From assembly GCF_031846585.1 (NCBI RefSeq), contig NZ_JAVRHK010000008.1, positions 124,001 to 188,000 of the forward strand: a stretch of DNA of 64,000 nt, given 5' to 3'. The stretch is from Autumnicola musiva (GTDB lineage Bacteria > Bacteroidota > Bacteroidia > Flavobacteriales > Flavobacteriaceae). Under the pieces are notes generated by a model. It was given only the letters and a program-made list of their open reading frames with translations, was not told where the DNA came from and searched no databases. Numbering within the stretch: the first letter of the stretch is position 1; each line of letters begins with the position of its first letter. Below are positions 58,546 through 64,000 of this stretch, piece after piece. A program made the translations under genes and the position numbers.

Positions 58546-60596
58546 GAAGTATGTTTTTCTTTCAAATATTTATAAATTTCGTATTGAGAGCGTATGGCTT
58601 TTTCACCATTTTCGCGCTGCACGTATTTATTATCTTCTGAAGCATCCTGAATCCTCGCCTTTACATTGTCCTGCAACTGAATATTGAGCAGTTCCTTGAA
58701 TTCCTGAGCAATATCCTTATCAAGAACAGGAGAAATAACTTCAATTCTGCGGTCAAGATTTCGACTCATCCAGTCTGCACTTCCATAAAATATTTTTTCG
58801 TCTCCGTCATTTTCAAAGATATAAATACGCCCATGTTCCAGAAAGCTGTCCACCACGCTGGTAATATATATATTTTCACTCATGCCTTTTATTCCCGGGA
58901 TAAGGCAGGTAAAACCACGAACCAGCAGTCGGATTTTTACTCCGGCTTCGCTGGCTTTATATAGTAATTCTATTATTTCCAGGTCTTCAAGGCTATTCAT
59001 TTTGGCCGTAATTCCCGCCGTTTTTCCAGCCCTGGCATTTTCAATCTCATTATATATAAGTTTACTGAATTCCTGGCGGGTGGAAAAAGGAGAAATTAAC
59101 AGGTTCTTTTCCCTGGGAATAATGAGTTCTCCTTCAAGAACTTTAAATAGACGTAGTAATTCCTTGGCAATTTTTTGATTTGCGGTAAATATGGCATGGT
59201 CACAATAAATTTCTGATGTTTCACTATTAAAATTTCCGGTGCCGATATAGGAATAATTTATGCTGTTACCATTCTCAATTCTTTTAATCAGCATAATTTT
59301 GGAATGTACCTTTACCTTTGGATAACTGTAAATTACATTAGCTCCCTTTTCTTCAAATTTTCTACCCCATATAATGTTGTTCTCCTCGTCAAAACGTGCT
59401 TTGGCTTCTACAAAAACAGTAACATTTTTCTTGTTTTCCAGGGCCTTTAACAGAGAGGAGGTAAGCCTGGATTTATCAGCCACGCGATAAAGTGAAATTT
59501 TAATGTCGGTTACATTTTCATCATTTACGGCTTGTTCCAGGAAATTCTCTACATAGTCAAAGGACATATAGGGAAAATGCAAAGCACGGTCTTTTTCTGA
59601 AATAGTTTTAAAATAATCTTTACTGTATTCCAGATTCTTATGCGGAATGGGAGGAAATTTTTGAAAATGCAGCTCTTTATTTTCCGTAGGATCGGGAAAA
59701 GCAAAAAAATCTTTAAAATTATGATATTTGCCACCAGGCATCATGTCTATCTTACCGAGCTGAAGCAGGTCCCTTATTTTTTTCTTAGCCTTTTCGGGCA
59801 TATCGGCATCATAGAGGAGCCGGGTTGGTTGGCCTTTTGTCCTTTGCTGGAGAGAGTCATAAATTTTTTCAGCAAGCTCTCCTTCATAGATATCATGAAT
59901 ATAAAGTTCAGCATCCCGGGAAAGTTTAATTTCAAAAATTCCTGTAATTTTTTCCTCCGGAAAAAGATCCTGTAGTTTATATCTTACTATTTCATCTAAA
60001 AAGGTAATAAAATGCTGCTGTCCCTGATTTTTAAGAGTTACAAAGCGCCCACAATCATTCACCGGAATATTTACAACTCCCAGCTTATTATCATTTTGAA
60101 AAGTGACAAAAAAATAAAGAACGGCATTTTCCAGGAACAATTCATTTTCTTTTTCAAGATCCAGTAATTTTGGCTGCAAATGGTTTAATACCTTTTTCTG
60201 AAAATATGCTGCTACAAAGTGGCGTTGTGAGTCATCAAATTCTTCTGAATCTATAAGATGAATTTTATGAGCTGCAAGTTCAGGAATAATTTGTTTTTTA
60301 TAAATTTCACCAAATTTCTCCTGCTGAAATTTTACTTCTTCAATAATTTTTTTGGTGATTTTACTGGGGCGCAGGGCGAGTTTTTTTCGAATACTCTTTT
60401 TAACCCTTTTCATTTGCCGTAACTGTGAAACCCTCACCCTAAAATATTCATCTAAATTAGAGGAGTAAATTGCCAAAAATTTAATCCGCTCATAAAGCGG
60501 ATTCATTTTGTCTTCGGCCTCTTGCAAAACCCTTTCATTAAAACTTAACCAGTTAAGGTCGCGATGTCTGAAGCGGTTCTCGTCAGGTTGCGGCAT
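58542..60596 (-). CDS. ppk1: Polyphosphate kinase 1
   Basis: 684 residues, full length. The N-terminal domain (RHRDLNWLSFNERVLQEA and LAIYSSNLDEYFRVRV) is followed by the PLD-like catalytic halves. The autophosphorylated His lies in VKVHSKIMLIKRIENG, then YSYIGTGNFNSETSEIYCDH, and the second site is FLEHGRIYIFENDGDEK followed by GSADWMSRNLDRRIEV. It polymerises the gamma phosphate of ATP into polyphosphate, reversibly. It is co-transcribed with the binding-protein-like gene. Confidence 0.96.
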   Translation of the reverse strand: MPQPDENRFRHRDLNWLSFNERVLQEAEDKMNPLYERIKFLAIYSSNLDEYFRVRVSQLRQMKRVKKSIRKKLALRPSKITKKIIEEVKFQQEKFGEIYKKQIIPELAAHKIHLIDSEEFDDSQRHFVAAYFQKKVLNHLQPKLLDLEKENELFLENAVLYFFVTFQNDNKLGVVNIPVNDCGRFVTLKNQGQQHFITFLDEIVRYKLQDLFPEEKITGIFEIKLSRDAELYIHDIYEGELAEKIYDSLQQRTKGQPTRLLYDADMPEKAKKKIRDLLQLGKIDMMPGGKYHNFKDFFAFPDPTENKELHFQKFPPIPHKNLEYSKDYFKTISEKDRALHFPYMSFDYVENFLEQAVNDENVTDIKISLYRVADKSRLTSSLLKALENKKNVTVFVEAKARFDEENNIIWGRKFEEKGANVIYSYPKVKVHSKIMLIKRIENGNSINYSYIGTGNFNSETSEIYCDHAIFTANQKIAKELLRLFKVLEGELIIPREKNLLISPFSTRQEFSKLIYNEIENARAGKTAGITAKMNSLEDLEIIELLYKASEAGVKIRLLVRGFTCLIPGIKGMSENIYITSVVDSFLEHGRIYIFENDGDEKIFYGSADWMSRNLDRRIEVISPVLDKDIAQEFKELLNIQLQDNVKARIQDASEDNKYVQRENGEKAIRSQYEIYKYLKEKHTS

Positions 60597-60613
60597 AAAA
60601 AAATGTTTAACTC

Positions 60614-60621
60614 CAAAAATA
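60614..60621 (-). promoter_or_regulatory. -7 box for ppk1
   Basis: Minus-strand TATTTTTG (60621-60614) matches TAnnTTTG, 18 bp before the ATG at 60596. No clear -33 box. Confidence 0.4.
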
Positions 60622-60667
60622 CAAAGAAGGGGAAGCTATAGAGACTAATATTGTGTTAAATAAGATA

Positions 60668-61537
60668 CTACTGCGCGAGCTTCTCTAAGCAATATTTGAT
60701 AAGATTGTCCACTACCAGTTTTGGATCTTTGCTAAACTTCCCACTGGCCCTGTTGGCAATTATGGCATTCATGGAAACCGCGCGGTGCCTGAGCAATTTC
60801 GAAAGTCCATAAATGCCGGAAGTTTCCATTTCTAAATTGGTAATACGCTGACCGTTCCAGGAGAAATTTTCGAGTTTTCGGTTAAGACTGGGATCCTGTA
60901 AAGGCAGGCGTAAAATTCTGCCCTGTGGACCGTAAAAGCCAACATTTGTTCCTGTAATTCCTTTAAAAATATCTTCAGAAGATAATTTTTGAGCAAGGGT
61001 ATTATCACAGTCCACAGCGTATGGCTCAGATTTTTTAGAAGACCACTGCAAATGCTCCATCAAAACTTTTGTGAATTTTATGTCCTGAATTTTTTCGCTG
61101 TCATAAAAATGAAGCAAAGAGTCAAAACCAATTGCTTTTTCACTTAACAGAAAGGCATCTACAGGAATATCCTTTTGAATGGAACCCGTAGTACCAATAC
61201 GAATAATATCAAGGCTTGTAAGTTCTTTTTTTAGGGTTCTGCTTTTAAAATCGATATTTACCAGCGCATCCAGCTCATTTAAAACAATATCGATGTTGTC
61301 TGTTCCAATTCCTGTGGAAACCACACTTATTCTTTTTCCTTTATAGAAACCAGTTTGGGTGTGAAATTCTCTTTTTCGCGCTTTAAAATCAACAGAATCA
61401 AAATATGCGGTTACTTTATCAACCCGGTCCGGGTCACCAACCAGTATTACGGTATTGGCTATATTTTGTGGTAAAAGATTTAAATGGTATATACTCCCGT
61501 CATTATTCAGGATGAATTCTGATGCTGCCAAGCTCAT
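60668..61537 (-). CDS. Nucleoside phosphorylase (uridine phosphorylase-like, PNP_UDP_1)
   Basis: 289 residues. VILVGDPDRVDKVTAYF at about 30-45, VVSTGIGTDNIDIVLNELDAL, IRIGTTGSIQKDIPVDAFLLSEKAIGFD, and NLEMETSGIYGLSKLL near the C-terminus are the NP-I family blocks (phosphate Arg, ribose Glu-Met-Glu). It cleaves nucleosides with phosphate, probably uridine or another pyrimidine nucleoside. The base cannot be told with certainty. It begins 1 bp after the DUF1835 stop, so the two are coupled. Confidence 0.92.
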   Translation of the reverse strand: MSLAASEFILNNDGSIYHLNLLPQNIANTVILVGDPDRVDKVTAYFDSVDFKARKREFHTQTGFYKGKRISVVSTGIGTDNIDIVLNELDALVNIDFKSRTLKKELTSLDIIRIGTTGSIQKDIPVDAFLLSEKAIGFDSLLHFYDSEKIQDIKFTKVLMEHLQWSSKKSEPYAVDCDNTLAQKLSSEDIFKGITGTNVGFYGPQGRILRLPLQDPSLNRKLENFSWNGQRITNLEMETSGIYGLSKLLRHRAVSMNAIIANRASGKFSKDPKLVVDNLIKYCLEKLAQ

Positions 61538-61538
61538 A

Positions 61539-62471
61539 TTAAAGTTTTAATAATCGGTGTGATTCGGGGTCGTAAAGAAAATCATACATTTTGGCTCCTC
61601 CAAAACATTCTTCATTTTTAAGTTCCCTGTAAAAGTTCATAGTTTCATTTATTGCCTGTTCTCCTTTTTCAGACAGAACAACCTTACCTTTATCGATATA
61701 GTAAAAATCTTCCAGCTTTAACAGTAACCGTTTCATCTGGCTGTCGCTATAGCCGTAGTATCCCTGGTATTCCAGGGCATACCCCAATAGCTGATTTTCA
61801 GAAGAAATCATATTCCGCTGAATAATTTTAAGCACATTGCGTTCCAGGGAATTTATTCCGCTTTTACTATTTGGAAATCGCTCGATATGGGCCCTGATGC
61901 AACTGGAAAGATATTCAAAATTTGAAGTTCTCTTAATTTGCGATTTAAGCTGCATAGGATTATTACTGCAGTATAGTTCCCATATATATTTGGCAATTTC
62001 CAGATCGTCTGAAGTCAGGTCAATTCTGTTTTTATAATGAGTTAAAAGCTGCTTTCCGCTAAGATTGGAAAGCCCTCGCTGCCCATTGTCGCCTTTTAAT
62101 TGTTTACTGCATATAAAAGACATAGGTACTTCTTTTTTGTTCATAAGAAAGAAGCTGATTACAGCTATCATATTTATATGGCAAAAAAGGTCAAATTCAA
62201 ACCATAGTACTACGGTATCGTATTCTTCGATTTCTTTTAAACGGCGTAGCTGAGACATGAATTTTTCTTCATAATCTTCATTAGAAATTTGATAGTATGA
62301 ATAGAGAAAATTCTTCCGAAGTTTTACAAAACTCCCGCTTCCCACGTCCTGTACAGCAGGTCCCTCACAGAGCAACTCTCTCCAGATCACTACTTCACCG
62401 GAAAGCTTAAGCTCCTGCATTTTTTCAGCAAGGCCGTCACCATTAACTATATGAATTGTTTTACTGCTCAT
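61539..62471 (-). CDS. DUF1835-domain protein
   Basis: 310 residues. The N-terminal part fits DUF1835 (IHIVNGDGLAEKMQELKLSGEVVIWRELLCEGP and YDTVVLWFEFDLFCHINMI, with conserved Asp/Glu and His). The C-terminal half (about 215-290, LERNVLKIIQRNMISSE and SDSQMKRLLLKLEDFYYI) looks like a winged-helix region, as in the DUF3658 pairing. Function is unknown. Nearby genes (nucleoside phosphorylase, SUI1-like factor) give no clear clue. It lies 27 bp downstream of the SUI1-like gene. Confidence 0.85.
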   Translation of the reverse strand: MSSKTIHIVNGDGLAEKMQELKLSGEVVIWRELLCEGPAVQDVGSGSFVKLRKNFLYSYYQISNEDYEEKFMSQLRRLKEIEEYDTVVLWFEFDLFCHINMIAVISFFLMNKKEVPMSFICSKQLKGDNGQRGLSNLSGKQLLTHYKNRIDLTSDDLEIAKYIWELYCSNNPMQLKSQIKRTSNFEYLSSCIRAHIERFPNSKSGINSLERNVLKIIQRNMISSENQLLGYALEYQGYYGYSDSQMKRLLLKLEDFYYIDKGKVVLSEKGEQAINETMNFYRELKNEECFGGAKMYDFLYDPESHRLLKL

Positions 62472-62498
62472 AATTGAAGATAAAACGTGCGGGGGAAT

Positions 62499-62855
62499 TT
62501 AGCCACCAACACGTTTAACATTATAGCCGTCTTTTTCAAGCAGCTGCATTATTTTATCGCGATCGTCACCCTGGATAATAATTTCGCCGTCTTTGGCAGA
62601 ACCGCCAACGCCACACTTCTTTTTTAGCTTTTTGCCCAGGGCTATTAAATCTTCTTCGGGTCCTACAAAACCTTTTATGATAGTAACGGTTTTACCACCC
62701 CGCCCTTTACTGCTAAAATGCGCTTCCAGCTCCTGCTCTTCAGGCTCTGGAAATTCCTGTTGATCCTCACTAGAGTGTTGATCTTCATCAAAATCATTAT
62801 TGGTTGAAAAAACTAATCCTCCAAGATCTTCTAATCCAGGTTTCTTCTTTGCCAT
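62499..62855 (-). CDS. SUI1/YciH-like translation initiation factor homologue
   Basis: 118 residues. An acidic low-complexity N-terminus (about 15-50) precedes an eIF1/SUI1 domain: GRGGKTVTIIKGFVGPEEDLIALGKKLKKKCGVGGSAKDGEIIIQGDDR. Both the KxVT core and GVGGSxKDGEIxIQGD are diagnostic. It may affect start-codon choice on the ribosome, a plausible role in a phylum that largely lacks Shine-Dalgarno sites (inference). It starts 3 bp after the oxygenase gene ends, forming an operon. Confidence 0.93.
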   Translation of the reverse strand: MAKKKPGLEDLGGLVFSTNNDFDEDQHSSEDQQEFPEPEEQELEAHFSSKGRGGKTVTIIKGFVGPEEDLIALGKKLKKKCGVGGSAKDGEIIIQGDDRDKIMQLLEKDGYNVKRVGG

Positions 62856-62858
62856 AAT

Positions 62859-63815
62859 TTACTTTTTTAACAATCCAATCTCCACAAGCCGCTGATGTAA
62901 AAATTCTCCCGCGGTAATATCTTCATATTGTTTTGGATGATTCTCATCTATACATTCTTCCAGTCCGTTCAAAGGCATTTCACTTCTGGGATGCATAAAG
63001 AACGGAATAGAATATCTTGGTTTGCCCCATTCTTCCTTAGGCGGATTAATTACCCGGTGTACAGTAGAGCGTAATTTATTATTAGTTAATCTTTCCAACA
63101 TATCGCCAACATTAATAACAAGCTCGTCTTCCTGGGGAACTGCGTCGATCCATTCGCCATCCTTTCTAAGTACCTGTAGGCCTCCGGTAGAAGCCCCCAT
63201 TAACAAAGTGATAAGGTTAATATCTCCATGTGCCCCCGCTCGTACAGCACCTTTGGGCTCTTCAGTAATGGGTGGATAATGGATTGGCCTTAAAATACTG
63301 TTCCCGTTACTGGCCCAATGATCAAAATACTGCTCCTTCAGCCCAATATGTAATGCAAGCGCCCTGAGTACATAAATACCGGTTTTTTCAAGCATTCTGT
63401 AGGCTTCCATTCCCACGTGGTTGAAATCTTTTAATTCGTCCACCTGCACATTTTCAGGATATTTTTCAGTAAGATTGGCATCTGCTGCAGGTTCCTGCCC
63501 AAAATGCCAGAATTCCTTTAAATCACCTTCCTTTTTTCCTTTTGCATGTTCTTTTCCGAAGGAAATATATCCCCTTTGACCGGCAAGACCTTCAATTTCA
63601 TATTTCCGCTTTGTTTCCAGAGGAAGATTAAAAAAAGATTTCACTTCTTTATAAAGTTCTCCTACAAGTTCATCACTTAAAAAGTGATTCCTCAAGGCAA
63701 CGAAACCTATTTCTTCATAAGCCTTTCCAATTTCATCAACAAATTTCTGTTTTCTATTAGGGTCTTCAGAAAGAAAATCGGCCAGGTCTACACTGGGAAT
63801 ATTATTCATAGCCAT
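62859..63815 (-). CDS. 2-oxoglutarate/Fe(II)-dependent oxygenase (isopenicillin-N-synthase-like family)
   Basis: 318 residues. The DIOX_N region (PSVDLADFLSEDPNRKQKFVDEI) and GQRGYISFGKEHAKG are followed by the double-stranded beta-helix. AGAHGDINLITLLMG gives the HxD facial pair, NKLRSTVHRVINPPKEEWG the second His, and PRYSIPFFMHP the RxS that binds 2-oxoglutarate. All metal and co-substrate residues are intact. The substrate is unknown. The start may also be the Met two codons further (63809). It heads the operon with the SUI1-like gene. Confidence 0.92.
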   Translation of the reverse strand: MAMNNIPSVDLADFLSEDPNRKQKFVDEIGKAYEEIGFVALRNHFLSDELVGELYKEVKSFFNLPLETKRKYEIEGLAGQRGYISFGKEHAKGKKEGDLKEFWHFGQEPAADANLTEKYPENVQVDELKDFNHVGMEAYRMLEKTGIYVLRALALHIGLKEQYFDHWASNGNSILRPIHYPPITEEPKGAVRAGAHGDINLITLLMGASTGGLQVLRKDGEWIDAVPQEDELVINVGDMLERLTNNKLRSTVHRVINPPKEEWGKPRYSIPFFMHPRSEMPLNGLEECIDENHPKQYEDITAGEFLHQRLVEIGLLKK

Positions 63816-63846
63816 ATTCGTGTGGTTTTATTTAAGAGTCGACAAA

Positions 63847-63854
63847 CAAAGTTA
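63847..63854 (-). promoter_or_regulatory. -7 box for the 2OG oxygenase operon
   Basis: Minus-strand TAACTTTG (63854-63847) matches TAnnTTTG, 32 bp before the ATG at 63815. Confidence 0.4.
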
Positions 63855-63905
63855 AATAAATAAAGCGAGATGCCGTAAGATTTTAATTTTAGAGGCATAT
63901 TTAAG

Positions 63906-63913
63906 TACATTTG
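63906..63913 (+). promoter_or_regulatory. -7 box for the gene at the right window edge
   Basis: TACATTTG matches TAnnTTTG and lies 15 bp before the ATG at 63929. Confidence 0.45.
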
Positions 63914-63928
63914 ATAAACTTCGCTTTT

Positions 63929-64000
63929 ATGTCTCTTCGAAAACCACCTTCATATTCCTTTAATTACCAACCCCGGGATTTAGATAATAGTGAACTTCTT
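63929..64000 (+). CDS. Start of an unrecognised gene (cut by window edge)
   Basis: 24 codons (MSLRKPPSYSFNYQPRDLDN and four more) run to the last base without a stop. A -7 box sits just upstream, which supports a real start. Too short to name. There is no signal peptide in the visible part. Confidence 0.5.
   Translation, partial: MSLRKPPSYSFNYQPRDLDNSELL

Overview
The window is chromosomal DNA from a member of the Bacteroidota, most likely a marine or soil Flavobacteriaceae (Gramella/Salegentibacter/Zunongwangia-like; the genus is inference). The evidence is the AT-rich spacers, repeated -7 boxes of the Bacteroidetes type (TAnnTTTG) in front of many genes, an almost complete lack of Shine-Dalgarno sites, a typical flavobacterial tyrosine ammonia-lyase, BshA (bacillithiol), and Bacteroidetes-type LptD and TamB.

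Region 1 (1-1443) is the edge of a probable integrated element. A tyrosine recombinase runs off the left end and points at the 3' end of a tRNA-Pro(UGG), which is co-transcribed with tRNA-Ser(GCU).

Region 2 (1610-20343) is an aryl-polyene/flexirubin-type pigment cluster. A halogenase-like flavoenzyme diverges from a roughly 17-kb, tightly packed operon. The operon encodes aromatic amino-acid ammonia-lyase, ketoreductase, two dehydratases, thioesterase, acyltransferase, two complete ketosynthases, two active-site-deficient ketosynthase-like partners and an ACP. It also encodes an envelope set: NodB-type deacetylase, LolA-like carrier, GT2-DUF2062 protein, MMPL/RND exporter fused to a methyltransferase-like domain, and a C45-family lipoprotein. 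The last gene is a phenylacetate-CoA-ligase-like enzyme. The likely logic is: tyrosine to coumarate, activation, iterative extension on the ACP, export, and attachment in the outer membrane. Dialkylresorcinol genes (darA/darB) and a phosphopantetheinyl transferase are not in this window.

Region 3 (20559-25796, minus strand) is a housekeeping operon: tsaD, rsmE, a DUF4159 protein, a TrmH-family methylase, an AI-2E family permease and a THUMP-like methyltransferase. Region 4 (25891-44873) is mostly envelope and central metabolism: TamB, pfkA-mgsA, ridA, LptD, amidase, an orphan MCE/MlaD protein, an HdrD/HdrB-like Fe-S pair, a GH3-beta-lactamase fusion and BshA. Region 5 (44990-64000) holds an outer-membrane protein, a GlcD-GlcF-like fused FAD/Fe-S dehydrogenase, a cytosolic PAS histidine kinase with its receiver, aroC, a dicarboxylate symporter, DCC protein, MutS2, ung, GNAT, a second outer-membrane protein, an orphan substrate-binding-protein-like gene overlapping ppk1, a nucleoside phosphorylase, a DUF1835 protein, a SUI1/YciH protein, a 2OG-Fe(II) oxygenase and the start of one more gene.

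The pigment cluster is of a known general type. The parts most worth a second look are its envelope-facing genes, including the exporter-methyltransferase fusion and the C45 lipoprotein, and several residue substitutions in its enzymes. I saw no CRISPR array, prophage structure or complete insertion sequence.
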